DNA from: Mesostigma viride
Lineage: Eukaryota > Streptophyta > Mesostigmatophyceae > Mesostigmatales > Mesostigmataceae
Direction of reading: 5' to 3'
Length of the DNA stretch: 64,000 nt
NCBI GenBank assembly: GCA_009746045.1
Contig: RPFO01000086.1
Location: forward strand, 723,732-787,731
Position numbers and translations under genes: made by a program
Part shown: in pieces, positions 1-11,673 of the stretch
How positions within the stretch are numbered: position 1 is the stretch's first letter
How the letters are laid out: each line of letters begins with the position of its first letter
The notes under the pieces: model-generated
What the model was told of the DNA's origin: nothing
Seen by the model: the letters and a program-made list of their open reading frames with translations, nothing else
The model's database searches: none

Positions 1-1217
1 GCTTTGCTGTTCCGCTTGGGTCGCTGTTGTGCGTTGGTGACGTCCACCAAAGGCGTGGCTGCCTCTGGGGGCTTCACTGTGGGCGGGGGGGCACGCACTC
101 GCATCCCCCGGCTAGGCGCCGGAGACCACGCCACTGCAGCAGGACCTGAATACAAGGCAAGGGCGGGGTCCCTAGGAAATCCTGTTGTCAAGATGCATGG
201 GACCTCAGCGAGGAAGTCCCATGTCATCTGGGACACCAGCTCACCTTGGTGCGACTGGGCCCAGGCGAGAGTGCGCTCAATACGCTCGTTTCGCGCACTC
301 TCCGGAAATGTGTCAACTACCTTGAATCCGGGGATGTGCCCAGTGGCAGGGTCACGATCGACGACCATGCACACCACATCTGTCATCTTGATGGTAGAGG
401 ATCTCCCCCGTGCCGCATTTGTGTATGCCGATTTTAATGTTTTCTTTGTTGTGTAGGTCGTTTGGGCGACCAGCACCGCTTGCAGCTGTTTGTCGATGAT
501 GAGGCCCCCCACCACCAGCCCGAGGGTATCCCAGCCAGAAATTTCCACGACAGACAGTGCCATCGGTCCACTGCGGCTAAAAGACCTTGCAGTAGGGACC
601 GGCGTGCCATCGTCCCGCTTTTCAGGAACGCCGGCCTCAGGTAGAGGGGAAGAGAACAGAGCCTCCTTAGTGGCGTCCAGCCCCGAACCCGGGTTTGAAT
701 GACCATGCTCGTCGGCAGGACGCTGAGGAGACATCGCGGAATCTTTCTCGTTTGTCGCATTTGCAGCCCCATCATGATGGAAGTCATCCTCTGCCATTGC
801 AGCTTCATCATCACAACCGACATCATCATCGAAATTCAGGTCATCCTCGGTGACGGGCGTGCGAAACGAATTATCCGGGCACTCTGGGCTGATAGTGGAA
901 GGCTCCGTGGGCTTAATGTTGCTAGTGTGCCCTGGCTGCTCGAGCGTGGCGCACGGCTGGCATCGTGGAGGGCCGCCGCAGTCAGAGCATTGCCATTCCG
1001 TGCCGTCACCGTCGTCTGCGTGCCTGAAAATATGCGTACAGATGCCGTGCAGGACCTTGCCACATCGGCCGGCGCATTGGTGGTTTGCACCGGCCAAAAA
1101 ATCTACTTTCATGGCACCAGGTTTCTTTCCTAGCACCCATTTTCTACAATCGTCCCCGGCATAACACAAATCACTCAATTCGTCCATGTCATCGATTCGG
1201 CTATCAGCATCGGGCAT
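1..1217 (-). CDS. PHD-like zinc-finger protein, N-terminal part (runs off the left edge)
   Basis: An uninterrupted reading frame of 405 codons starts at an ATG (1217-1215) and continues past base 1, so the C-terminus is missing. Residues 48-80 hold a cysteine/histidine cluster, C48-x3-C52, H57-x2-C60 and C77-x2-C80, which resembles a PHD or other treble-clef finger, although the Cx3C spacing is unusual. An acidic, low-complexity stretch follows (about residues 125-170), then a more ordered region with several hydrophobic strands. The gene is divergent from the DUF7869-type gene at 2902, with 1.7 kb of repeats between them, so shared regulation or membership of one large transposon is possible. 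The continuous 1.2-kb frame and the finger support a real gene. The exact function is not recognised. Confidence 0.7.
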   Translation of the reverse strand, partial: MPDADSRIDDMDELSDLCYAGDDCRKWVLGKKPGAMKVDFLAGANHQCAGRCGKVLHGICTHIFRHADDGDGTEWQCSDCGGPPRCQPCATLEQPGHTSNIKPTEPSTISPECPDNSFRTPVTEDDLNFDDDVGCDDEAAMAEDDFHHDGAANATNEKDSAMSPQRPADEHGHSNPGSGLDATKEALFSSPLPEAGVPEKRDDGTPVPTARSFSRSGPMALSVVEISGWDTLGLVVGGLIIDKQLQAVLVAQTTYTTKKTLKSAYTNAARGRSSTIKMTDVVCMVVDRDPATGHIPGFKVVDTFPESARNERIERTLAWAQSHQGELVSQMTWDFLAEVPCILTTGFPRDPALALYSGPAAVAWSPAPSRGMRVRAPPPTVKPPEAATPLVDVTNAQQRPKRNSK

Positions 1218-1387
1218 AGTTCCCGTGGCTAGTGCCCATCACCTTCCACCTTGAGCGAAGTCACGAATTCAAGCGCGAAGTGCATTTGAATCAAGCGGGA
1301 ACTGGGTGACACTGCTTGAAGACGTGCAGCTCCAAGGCATGCAAATGATGCAATGTATCAAAGATACGATACGCAAAGTTCAGGTGT

Positions 1388-2395
1388 TCAGGTGAAGCCG
1401 TGAAGACGTGAAGCCGTGAAGCCGTGAAGACGTGGTGAAGACAGGTGAAGACGTGGTGAAGACGTGAAGACGTGAAGACGTGAAGACGTGAAGACGTGAA
1501 GACACGATACGGCAAGTTCAGGTGAAGTTCAGGTGTTCAGGTGAAGCCGTGAAGACGTGAAGACGTGAAGCCGTGAAGCCGTGGTGAAGACAGGTGAAGA
1601 CGCGGTGAAGACGTGAAGACGTGAAGACGTGAAGACGTGAAGACGTGAAGACACGATACGGCAAGTTCAGGTGAAGTTCAGGTGTTCAGGTGAAGCCGTG
1701 AAGACGTGAAGCCGTGAAGCCGTGAAGACGTGGTGAAGACAGGTGAAGACGCGGTGAAGACGTGAAGACGTGAAGACGTGAAGACGTGAAGACGTGAAGA
1801 CACGATACGGCAAGTTCAGGTGAAGTTCAGGTGTTCAGGTGAAGCCGTGAAGACGTGAAGCCGTGAAGCCGTGAAGACGTGGTGAAGACAGGTGAAGACG
1901 CGGTGAAGACGTGAAGACGTGAAGACGTGAAGACGTGAAGACGTGAAGACACGATACGGCAAGTTCAGGTGAAGTTCAGGTGTTCAGGTGAAGCCGTGAA
2001 GACGTGAAGCCGTGAAGCCGTGAAGACGTGGTGAAGACAGGTGAAGACGCGGTGAAGACGTGAAGACGTGAAGACGTGAAGACGTGAAGACGTGAAGACA
2101 CGATACGGCAAGTTCAGGTGAAGTTCAGGTGTTCAGGTGAAGCCGTGAAGACGTGAAGCCGTGAAGCCGTGAAGACGTGGTGAAGACAGGTGAAGACGCG
2201 GTGAAGACGTGAAGACGTGAAGACGTGAAGACGTGAAGACGTGAAGACACGATACGGCAAGTTCAGGTGAAGTTCAGGTGTTCAGGTGAAGCCGTGAAGA
2301 CGTGAAGCCGTGAAGCCGTGAAGACGTGGTGAAGACAGGTGAAGACGCGGTGAAGACGTGAAGACGTGAAGACGTGAAGACGTGAAGACAAGTTG
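1388..2395. repeat. 149-bp higher-order minisatellite built from GTGAAGACG subunits
   Basis: The marker CGATACGGCAAGTTCAGG recurs at 1505, 1654, 1803, 1952, 2101 and 2250, exactly 149 bp apart. A related marker lies near 1367. Inside each unit are short tandem variants of GTGAAGACG, GTGAAGCCG and GGTGAAGAC. The copies are almost identical, which implies recent homogenisation by unequal exchange or replication slippage. No coding function is evident; open frames across it are a by-product of the repeat. Confidence 0.95.
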
Positions 2396-2439
2396 CAGCA
2401 CTCAGCCGCAGCAGTCGCACGCAGGTAGAAACGATAATT

Positions 2440-2901
2440 TGTTTGAATCTGTCAAGACCCCATCGAATGTAAAACAGGTTTTTCGTAAAGAAATCCGATG
2501 TGTGGGCGGGCTTTACATAGTTGCGATTTCTGGCCTGCGATTTCTGGCCTGCGCTGGTTGTCTCTTTTATAGTGCTTCTGCCCAAGCACTACCGGCTGTA
2601 AAACAGTATACTTCTTGAAGAAATCAGTTGGGGCTTTGTTGGGCGTCACATTTGACCGGTGGGCGGAGTTTCCTGCTTCTGTGAAGGCGCCATCGAATGT
2701 AGATCAGTAGATTTTCTAAAGAAATCTGAGGTGTGGGCGGGGCCTTTATTGCTTGTGTCCATCCACCACCGGATGTAGAACAGTAGACTTATTGAAGAAA
2801 ACAGTTTGGGGCTTTGTTGGGCGCCACATTTGAGCGGTGGGCGGGGTTTCTTGCTTCTGTCCAAGCACCACCGGGTGTAATACAGTAGATTTCCTATTAA
2901 C
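2440..2901. repeat. Degenerate tandem array immediately upstream of the DUF7869-type gene
   Basis: About four diverged units of roughly 75-130 bp run up to the start codon at 2902. Each contains variants of CCACCGGNTGTAANACAGTA, an A-rich AAGAAA stretch, GTGGGCGGGG and TTGCTTCTGTCCAAGCA. The GTGGGCGGG blocks resemble GC boxes. The array probably forms the promoter or 5' leader of the downstream gene, by position only. Confidence 0.7.
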
Positions 2902-5900
2902 ATGGATGAAGAATGGGATGTGCCAGACCTGGTGGATTCGGATGCGAGTTCTGAAGCTAGTTGGGGCGTAGATTCTGACGGCTCTGACGACGACCTGCTT
3001 CACACGGAAATGGGGCCCGGCACGTCTTCCTCTCGAGCGAAGCGCAGTGGGAAGAAAGATGGCGCCCGGCTTCTCGCCTCCAAATTGAAGTCCGTTGACA
3101 AGGACATCGCCAAGGCCAGGAAGTGCGGTCCGACTTGTGGGGAGCATTGCCTCGAGAAGGTGGGCACCTTACTTACCGATACCAGGTCGTGGACTGCCTT
3201 TCGAGAGTACCTGTACAACCAAACGGACCAGCAGCGCATGGCCTCCCTTTGCGACGTGATCCGGTCGGCCGGCGTGGGCAACATCGAGGTAGAATCCCCT
3301 GCCGACGGTGGCCGTTACAAGAAGTACATCATTACCGGCCCTTTACACGTGGACGTGGTGATTGCGGGGTGCATGTACACCGTCACCGGTTGTGCATCTG
3401 CCATCCGGAAGATGGCCGGCGTTACCCGGGCGACTTGGAACAATCTGGTGGCGTCGGTCGTGTCGGCGAAAGAGTATTTCCTGACCGTGCATCCCAACGA
3501 CCTAGCGACTTTCGGTGTTGGTCTGGAGCACGCACCACCTGAGCGTGATGCTCGGGGGCGTTCGGAGGTTGGCGAACACGCAGCAATGTGGATGCACGAG
3601 TTGGTGCAGCAGATCGCAGACCATGACCCGACTCATGCTGGCGTTGTCTTCATGGACGTCATGTCCATCAAGGAGATGCACGCCATGTACGTTGAAGACG
3701 TGGTGGCAGAAGCGGGGGAAGGGGCCAAGGTGCTAGGCTACAACGCATTCTACCGCATCTGGCGCACCTACTGCAAAGGCGACTACTTCCCAGGGCAGAG
3801 GAGCCCGAAGGTGGTGGTATGCCCGCACAACAAGAGCACCGGTCACTGCGCGGACTGCGTGGAACTGCGCATGCGGCGCCGCGGTGCTTCAACTGAGGCA
3901 CAACGGCAGTACGTCGACAACCAAATCAAGCAGCATGTCGCTCTGGCCTGGTTTACCCGCCAGAACTATTGGTTGAGGCGCGAGCTTGCCTGCGCGATGG
4001 TGGCCGCTATGTTGACGGCCATTTTGTCGATCAACCTCGACAAGCTGGATCACGCCAAGACATACTGGCCGAAGCTGGTGGGGGGGCCCGACTCATGGGG
4101 CAGCTATGCAGGTGGCATGATGCCGTTCTCGCTCTTCTGTGCGGCCGTCCATGGGTACAAGGCGATGTGGTTCATCGTTCTCGCATGGGTCCTCATGACC
4201 GACAACCTCTCCGGCAGTGTCACCGTCACGATGCTGATGCACATCCTGGCGCAGTTGATGAGGGACCAGCCATGGAGGAGGGCGGGGCTGCCGCACATGC
4301 CCAGGTGTTTGTGCCTGCAACTGGACGGTGGGAGTGAAAACCGGAATCACACCGTCTTACTGTTTGCATGGTGGCTCGTACACGTTGGCTTCTTCGACGT
4401 CGTCGAAATGCACCGCATGCTCGTGGGCCACACGCACGCCGACCCAGATCAGAAATTCGGCGTGCTTGTGGCCTACATGAGACACGCTGTGGCGGGGGGG
4501 CCTAGCTTCGTGCACAAGTACCCAACTTTGGAGAGCTGGGTGGCGGCCATAGAAGAGGCATTCCGTCAGCCTAGTGGTGCAGCTGCGAACTGCAACTCGA
4601 CCGTCCCCGCTGGCACGGAGGTCAAGGTATTGGGGGTCGCTTACGATGTCAGGAACTTTCTCACTCCGTTGCAGCGCGAGTCGTTTGCCGGTTGGTGCAG
4701 CACAGTAGATTGGATGACCGGTAGGGAGGATCAGGTTATCAAGGTCACCAGGGTGCGTGGTGATGTCGTGCAGCCTGCGTGCAGCGAGGCGCAGCCGGCG
4801 CACGGAGGGGCGGCGCCATCGGTGCGCGGCGGGGCGGCAGCGGCGGCGCAGCCGGCACGCGGCGGGGCGGGGCAGTCAGCGGGCAGCGGGGCGGCGCTGC
4901 CGGTGCGCGGCGGGGCGGGGCAGTCGACGGGCGGCGGGGCAGGGCCGTCGACGGGCGGCGGGCCAGCGGTGCTGCCGGCGCGCGCGGGCGGCGGGGCGGG
5001 GCAGTCGGCGCGCGGGGGGCCAGCGGCGCTGCCGGCGCGCGTGGGCGGCGGGGCGGGGCTGTCGACGGGCGGCGGGGCGGGGCAGTCGACGGGCGGCGGG
5101 GCAGGGCCGTCGGCGTGCGGGGGGCCAGCGGTGCTGCCGGCGCGCGTGGGCGGCGGGGCGGGGCTGTCGACGGGCGGCGGGGCGGGGCAGTCGACGGGCG
5201 GCGGGGCAGGGCCGTCGGCGTGCGGGGGGCCAGCGGTGCTGCCGGCGCGCGTGGGCGGCGGGGCGGGGCTGTCGACGGGCGGCGGGGCGGGGCAGTCGGC
5301 GTGCGGGGGGCCAGCGGTGCTGCCGGCGCGCGTGGGCGGCGGGGCGGGGCTGTCGACGGGCGGCGTGGCGGGGCAGTCAGCGCGCGGGGGGCCAGCGGCG
5401 CTGCCGGCGCGCGTGGGCGGCGGGGCGGGGCTGTCGACGGGCGGCGGGGCGGGGCAGTCGACGGGCGGCGTGGCGGGGCGGTCGGCGTGCGGGGGGCCAG
5501 CGGCGCTGCCGGCGCGCGTGGGCGGCGGGGCGGGGCTGTCGACGGGCGGCGGGGCGGGGCAGTCGACGGGCGGCGGGGCAGGGCGGTCGGCGTGCGGGGG
5601 GCCAGCGGCGCTGCCGGCGCGCGTGGGCGGCGGGGCGGGGCTGTCGACGGGCGGCGGGGCGGGGCAGTCGACGGGCGGCGGGGCAGGGCCGTCGGCGCGC
5701 GGGGGGCCAGCGGCGCTGCCGGCGCGCGTGGGCGGCGGGGCGGGGCTGTCGACGGGCGGCGGGGCGGGGCAGTCGACGGGCGGGGGGCCAGCGGTGCTGC
5801 CGGCGCGCGTGGGCGGCGGGGCGGGGCTGTCGACGGGCGGCGGGGCGGGGCAGTCGGCGTGCGGGGGGCCAGCGGTGCTGCCGGCGCGCGTGGGCGGCGG

Positions 5901-8071
5901 GGCGGGGCTGTCGACGGGCGGCGGGGCGGGGCCGTCGGCGCGCGGGGGGCCAGCGGCGCTGCCGGCGCGCGTGGGCGGCGGGGCGGGGCTGTCGACGGGC
6001 GGCGTGGCGGGGCAGTCGGCGCGCGGGGGCCAGCGGCGCTGCCGGCGCGCGTGGGCGCCGGGGCGGGGCTGTCGACGGGCGGCGGGGCGGGGCAGTCGAC
6101 GGGCGGCGGGGCAGGGCGGTCGGCGTGCGGGGGGCCAGCGGCGCTGCCGGCGCGCGTGGGCGGCGGGGCGGGGCTGTCAACGGGCGGCGGGGCGGGGCAG
6201 TCGACGGGCGGCGGGGCAGGGCCGTCGGCGTGCGGGGGGCCAGCGGCGCTGCCGGCGCGCGTGGGCGGCGGGCCGGCGCAGCTGGCATGCGGCGGGGCGG
6301 GGCTGTCGACGGGCGGCGGGGCGGGGCAGTCGACGGGCGGCGGGGCAGGGCGGTCGGCGTGCGGGGGCCAGCGGCGCTGCCGGCGCGCGTGGGCGGCGGG
6401 GCGGGGCTGTCGACGGGCGGCGGGGCGGGGCAGTCGACGGGCGGCGGGGCGGGGCAGCCGGCGCGCGGCGGGCCGGAGGCGCAGCCGGCGGGCGGCGGAG
6501 CGGCACAGCCGGTGCCTGAAAAACGCGGTCGCTCAATGAAGGTGCACCACGCCGTCTTCTTCCAGGTACAGGGCAACGCAGAGACCTGGTTGTCCTACCG
6601 GACCACGGAGTCCCAAAAGACGCCGTGGCAGCCCGCGGGGACTCGACAGGAAGGCGCGCCACGGTGCGGGAAGGCGATGACACAGCCTTACAAGTTTGAT
6701 GCGGAGGGGCGGCCGCTGTTTGGCGTCCGACTTGTGGATCCAGACCGCATTCCGATGTTGCAGGACACCCCAGCCTTCGCACCATTGAACATGGAGTTTC
6801 TGGGGAAGGAGCTGGAGTCGATCAAAACAAGGGTCGAGAAGTTGCCCCATGGCATCTGGCAGTGGTACTTTCCGCCCGACACCATCAAGCCAAACGAGGC
6901 CTTTTTCGCAAAAGTCCCACATGCCCCTGAGGAGGTGCCTGAGGAGTGGCGCCCTTTGCCGTGGCCATCTCGCGCGGACATCTCCGCCCTGCGTGAGCAC
7001 GATGCAGCGCCTGAACCACCACCGACGCAAGAAGAGCACTTCATGGCGTTGGTCGACGCAGAGGCGGTGCGCGTCACCCCGCTGGTAGACCGAGTTCTTC
7101 ATGATGGCCACACACAGCAGGAATGGGCGGCAGAAGACAGGGCCATGACAGCCAAGGTCGCTTACTTGAAGCGCATGCAAGGCGTTGAGAAAGGCTCCGC
7201 TGTTCTATACTGGCACCCTTCAGCTGGTATTCTCTGCAACTCGAAGCTCACGTGGACTCCAGTCCTCTTTGGCATCATCAAGGAGGTGGTTGCGAAGGAG
7301 GATGGCGGCCAACCTTCTATTGAGCTCTTTGTATACCGCGCTAAGCATTTGCGTGACACGTGGCACCCGTGGAACCCAGACATTGCGCAATGGCCCCATC
7401 CGCCAACCACTGCGGCGCACACGGTGATCATCACCGCGTCAGACCTCGTCTTGACACAAGTGGTGGGCAAGCGAGGTCAGCCGCCCCATGCAGTCTCCTT
7501 GGGTGCGAACAAAAAGCTCACCAAGGAGTGCCTAAAGGCGCTGAAGGAGGTGCCCTATGACGCGGAACACCCGGTCGTGAAGTGGCAAGATGCTGAATGC
7601 TCGAAGGGCATCGTCGGCATGGCGAAGGCATGCTGGGAAGGCATAAGGCTGCAGGTCAAGAGTGGCAGCCGCAACCTCGTAGGGCAAGTCGTGTGTCATT
7701 GGGCGTCGGAGCGTGTGACATCCGCGGACGGTCGCACCGAAAGCCGGGACGGCAGGTACCATGGTCGTGTCGCTGTTGTCGACACGCAAAACGACATGGT
7801 AGCCATGTACTGGGGTGCCCGTTGGGAGGAGGACGCGGTTTCTTGTGTGCCTCTCCACGAGCTGGAGGCACAGATCTGCGGGTGCCCCGGTGTGGTCGTC
7901 CCTGCGTTGCAAGCGCCGGATATCACCCTGGCCGAGGCTCGATTGCGCGAGATGGTTCCACCCAGCGACGATGTGGCGGAGAACAACAACGCAGGCGCCT
8001 CCCGGCGTCGGAAGCGAGCGCTCATCCTTGCCGATGACGATGACGACGACGACGACGACGACGACTGCTGA
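2902..8071 (+). CDS. DUF7869-type transposase-like protein with GC-rich repeat domain (frame broken twice)
   Basis: The first 600 residues carry hallmarks of DUF7869-type proteins, a transposon-associated family I infer from motif recall: LQLDGGSEN near residue 473 and GHTHADPDQKFG near 510, consistent with an RNase H-like acidic core. A Gly/Ala/Ser repeat domain follows (4780-6530). The frame shifts by one base at about 6026 and again at about 6364, each where a GGGGGG run of the repeat is GGGGG. Allowing for both, the product continues without a stop to 8071, about 1,720 residues. The C-terminal 500 residues are a globular unknown domain followed by a basic RRRKR stretch and a run of 11 Asp before a final Cys. 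Protein-coding nature is very likely. Whether it is a mobile transposase or a domesticated gene cannot be told here. Confidence 0.75.
4790..6520 (+). repeat. Coding GC-rich minisatellite inside the DUF7869-type gene
   Basis: Variable-length units combine blocks encoding GPAALPARVGGGAG, LSTGGGAGQ and STGGGAGPSACG, with over a dozen cycles. GTCGACGGGCGGCGGGGCG and CCAGCGGCGCTGCCGGCGCGC recur throughout. All three forward frames and some reverse frames stay open, so the frame must be taken from the flanking unique sequence. Confidence 0.95.
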
Positions 8072-8400
8072 AGCGCGAGCAGCGGTTGTTGTCATTGAGC
8101 TGCTCATGTGCTGCTGCTGCTGCTGCTGCTGCTGTGCTGCCATGCTACTGTTGCTGCATTGCTGCCGTGCTGCTGTTGTGCTGTTGTGCTGATGTGTTGC
8201 TGCATTGCTGCCGTGCCGCTGATGTATTGCTGTCGTGCTGCTGCCGTGCTGCTGTGTTGATGCACTGCTGCATTACGGCCGTGCTGCTGAGCTACAGTTG
8301 TGCTGCTGCTGTGCTACGGTCATGCTGCTGCTGTGTTGCTGGGCTGATGTGTTGTTGCATTGATGTAGTGGCTATTGTTCCGCTACTACAATTTGCTACT
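8072..8400. repeat. Degenerate CTG/GCTG microsatellite
   Basis: CTG triplets with interspersed TGTG and CCGTG variants follow directly after the poly-Asp 3' end of the preceding gene. The open frame here is a by-product of the triplet repeat. Confidence 0.9.
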
Positions 8401-9130
8401 GATGCCGCTGCTGGTGCTTTTTTGCATGGCAGTGCCCGCTATGTTCACACCACTGTTGCCGCGGTTGGTATCGCGTGATTTCCACCGGTTGTGCGTTGAC
8501 ATGTGTTACTCATGCATTTCCCGCTATATTTGGTAGCACGCGGTTTCGCGTTAGTTAGGTGCAGACAGCTGCATGTAGACAAACATCTTGTTTAAGTCGG
8601 TCAATTAACGGTTCTTGACGCATCATGGTCCAAGTCGACCGACCTGTAGGGACCAGTAGAGCAATTGTCTAGGAGAAAGAGCGTGATCGCTGCAGAAGCC
8701 GCGTGGCAGCCGTGGCTGTACCTGTAGTACGACCTGCATATATATGGATACTGTATTTGGATACTGGGTTGTTTATCAATTCTGGTTTTAATTTATTTAG
8801 TGTACCTGGTGTTGGCATGCCAACTCAGTGCTAAACTACTTTATGCACAATGATGCAACTTGATGCTATAGTGACGTGCCACGATGTAACTTTATTAACT
8901 TCACCATTAGTCATGGGGTCAATAGGATTGCTCATTATGCCATGTTAACATGAACCATGGGTTACGTAATAGTGAAAACAGTAATCATGATGCTCCACTT
9001 GAAGTCTCCAACATGGTCATGTTTGGAATTTTATTGATCATATTTACAATATATGAAAAGAGACAACAAACGTGGAAGCATGGCACGCCGAGGCCGATAA
9101 TATATGTGTGAAATATGAAAAGAGACAACA
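8400..9130. other. Non-coding spacer, nothing recognised
   Basis: AT-rich sequence without a credible coding frame. ATATGAAAAGAGACAACA occurs twice (about 9051 and 9114), suggesting a decayed small repeat next to the hairpins that follow. Confidence 0.6.
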
Positions 9131-9133
9131 TCT

Positions 9134-9252
9134 TTGGCAAGCATGATCATATCATGCTTGCCAAACATATGAATGATATCGACCATGTCCAGAAACCATG
9201 TTTGCCAATGGTGCATTTAGGATACATTTGAAGCTGTGCAAATGTATCCTAA
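9134..9252. repeat. Two palindromic hairpins at the broken edge of a gypsy fragment
   Basis: Bases 9134-9164 form a perfect 14-bp-stem palindrome (TTGGCAAGCATGAT with its complement). Bases 9217-9230 (TTAGGATACATTTG) pair perfectly with 9239-9252. They mark the point where gag homology of the next feature ends and may be remnants of a fold-back insertion. Confidence 0.75.
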
Positions 9253-9259
9253 TCCGGTA

Positions 9260-9820
9260 AAACCACCCCAGTGTTGGAGACGGTTGATCCACGAAAACAG
9301 ACTCTCCATCGCCCGCCTGCCCTTGCGACTCAAGTTGCTGCACACGCGCAATAGTCCTACCCACACTCTTCTCCAGCGCTTCCGCCACACTTCTAGCTCT
9401 CGCAGCTTCCTCACGTTCATGTTGTAATCGAATTTTCTCCGCTGTCAGCTCGTCAGCCGCTAGCCGAGTGCCGTCTCGCCCCGGCACCGTGTTGTAGCCA
9501 AAACGAATAGCCGAACCGTATTCGGGTGCTGGCGAACGCGTGTCCCCCACGTTGGAGAACCGTGGTACACCTCTACCAATGCCACGCAGGGAGGGCTCGC
9601 CTGGTTGCACACCGAGGGGCAAGATGGAGAACTTTGGGCCGACCGACAGCGAATATCTGCGGGAAGCAGACATTAAGGTGGTATCTCCAAATAGTTGACG
9701 TCTGGGAGTAGATGATGAAACCCTTTCATCACCGGTCGTCCGTTGAGCTGCTAAAGATGTGGTTGCATCTTCAACTCTCTTACTTGATAACGGTGGTTGT
9801 GTCTCCGGGTTACTCATCAC
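9260..9820 (-). pseudogene. Ty3/gypsy gag N-terminal fragment
   Basis: The translated product matches the N-terminal part of the gag at 34140-32389 in this window. Shared landmarks in the same order are TPRRQL, SLSVGPKFS (SLSIGPKFS in the other), QPGEPSL, GRG, PGRDGTRLAAD and AEKIRLLH/QH. Homology stops near 9260 in the hairpin region, so the capsid, zinc knuckle and whole pol are missing. It is a 5'-end relic of a second member of the family. Confidence 0.9.
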
Positions 9821-10039
9821 TCCATGGGTCGCGCATGCCGGACTGGGGAACGTTAGAGACTTATGGGCTCAAGGCAGTTCTCAGAGCAAGACTGTCACAT
9901 AAGGATGAGTCACACTCTTAAGAACTGTCCGAATACACAGCATAACGTACCCTCTCTGGGTCTGGCAAGAATTCCATTGTTAATCGTGAACTAATACTGT
10001 CAAGACAACCAACACCTAGGTAGAAACCTCCGATACCAA

Positions 10040-10742
10040 TGTAACGACTAAAAATGTTGTGTTTGCAACAGCCTCAGTATCAACATTAGCGTGAAAAGAT
10101 CTTTATACCTGGGTTGGAGTCGCGACAGATAACTTCACGTCCAGAGAAGCAATGAAGATGGATCTTCAACAGTTAAGGGAATGAGTCCCCACCCTTGTTA
10201 GACACAACAGACAAGTTATATCCAAGTCAACTATCTGTTGAAGTTATAGTTGACTTTTGGCAAGGGTTGTTTGATTGATGAAACAAGGAAACCCTTGAAT
10301 TACACCATAGCTTTAGCTCTCACGTACGCACACATGCACGGCCGCCCCAAACAGGATAAAAGTCATCGTGCACGCAGCATCCATCCAACCCTAACCCGGA
10401 AGGACCAATCAAAAGTGAGGATCACTCAAGATAAGATCTTAGCCTCCGAATCCTCCACACAACACAAAGCCAGCACATACGAAATCTCAAGGACCTGGAA
10501 CCAAATCCACCAGGTACAACGGTACTGCAGAGAATCTTTGACTGACTAAACAACACCATGCAAAGTACCCTACGTGGATCAGGCCACGACCAATGAGGGT
10601 AGAACAATAGATTCGACAGATCTCAACAGGCCCAATATCTATCAGACGTCGAAGCCTCCTAACTTCTCAAATAATTGTCCTAAAGAACTCATAATAAGAT
10701 TCAACAGTAGGAAAACTTTGGATGTAACATTTGGTTGTTACA
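10040..10742 (-). repeat. LTR of the truncated gypsy copy
   Basis: It begins TGTAACGACTAAAAATG and ends GGTTGTTACA, matching the termini of the 779-bp LTRs at 25677 and 34368 with a diverged interior. The adjacent CCTCCGATACCAA is the same primer-binding site as in the complete element: on the minus strand TTGGTATCGGAGG, close to the iMet-tRNA-complementary TGGTATCAGAG. With the gag fragment it forms a 5' LTR-gag remnant. Confidence 0.9.
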
Positions 10743-11170
10743 TAATCCAAGGTTGCCCTACCCTCGGCTATACTCTATACGGTGGACATTGTGGACACGA
10801 TCGATGTATTGCATGTAATACTGAGAATGTAAACGTGCGCATGCATAATTGTGTGTATGTGTATACATGTGGTTTTATATTGGTTATGTTTACTTGGGTG
10901 CCTTCACTTTGATGCAAGTAATTATATATTTTAATATATATAGCCCCTCATTGAGTGATGGGGCCGTGTGGGGTACCGGGGAGCCATTCTTGAGTGATGG
11001 CTGAGTGATAAATTGAGTGATAAAATATTGGGTTTTTGGTTTGCTACTGGCATCTGTCACGGTGCAGCCACGCCTTCCCGACCCCTGCCAACCCCGGCTC
11101 AGGGGTCGCGGGGCTTTAGGATGTCATAGAAATGCTGGCATCTGTCACCGCGTCAACATGTGAGTGTGTG

Positions 11171-11237
11171 GAATAGGCAAAATTGCTCAGAGATTTTGAA
11201 GGTAGTTCTATACTTATCTGAGCAATTTTGCCTATTC
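11171..11237. repeat. TIR hairpin 1 (left copy)
   Basis: GAATAGGCAAAATTGCTCAGA pairs perfectly with TCTGAGCAATTTTGCCTATTC across a 25-base loop. The right-end counterpart (49318-49384) has GGCC in place of GCTC on one arm and the matching change on the other, so pairing is kept. Confidence 0.9.
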
Positions 11238-11413
11238 TGACAGAATCATCAACCATCGCCCAACCCACGCCACGCACCAACCGCGGAACGCGCGGGACAT
11301 CCGTGGACGGCCGGGTCGTTCGTGGGAAACGCGCGATTCGCATCGACTCGAAAAATACGACCTCTGTTTTCCCGATCGCGGGCAGTGAGAGTGCTTGAGA
11401 ACTTGGGGAGAAG

Positions 11414-11673
11414 GTTCCGCGTGCTGCCCAACTTTTATAGCAAAACCTTGCAAAAGTTGGGCAGCACGCGGAACATCGAGAAATCCAGCTCACGAGCCAG
11501 CGCGCACCCGGGTAGTTTTCGTGGGGACGCGCGATTCACATCGACGCGAAAAATACGACCTCTGTTTTTCCCGATCGCGGGCAGTGAGAGTGCTTGAGAA
11601 CTTGGGGAGAAGGTTCCGCGTGCTGCTCAACTTTTATACAAAAACCTTGCAAAAGTTGAGTAACACGCGGAAC
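11414..11673. repeat. TIR hairpin 2, duplicated in the left TIR
   Basis: Two copies at 11414-11474 and 11613-11673 have the form GTTCCGCGTGCTGC(C/T)CAACTTTT, a short loop containing ACCTTG, and the complementary arm. The first has CCCAAC/GTTGGG and the second CTCAAC/GTTGAG, so inner pairing is conserved despite base change. The outer stem of the second copy has a mismatch. Confidence 0.85.

Noticed and set aside
1388-2395. CRISPR-like array
   Set aside because: There are no unique spacers; it is a head-to-tail minisatellite in a eukaryotic setting.
5377-6785. Long reverse-strand and alternative-frame ORFs across the GC-rich repeat
   Set aside because: They are by-products of a repeat without stops. 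Flanking unique sequence supports only the plus-strand frame that starts at 2902.
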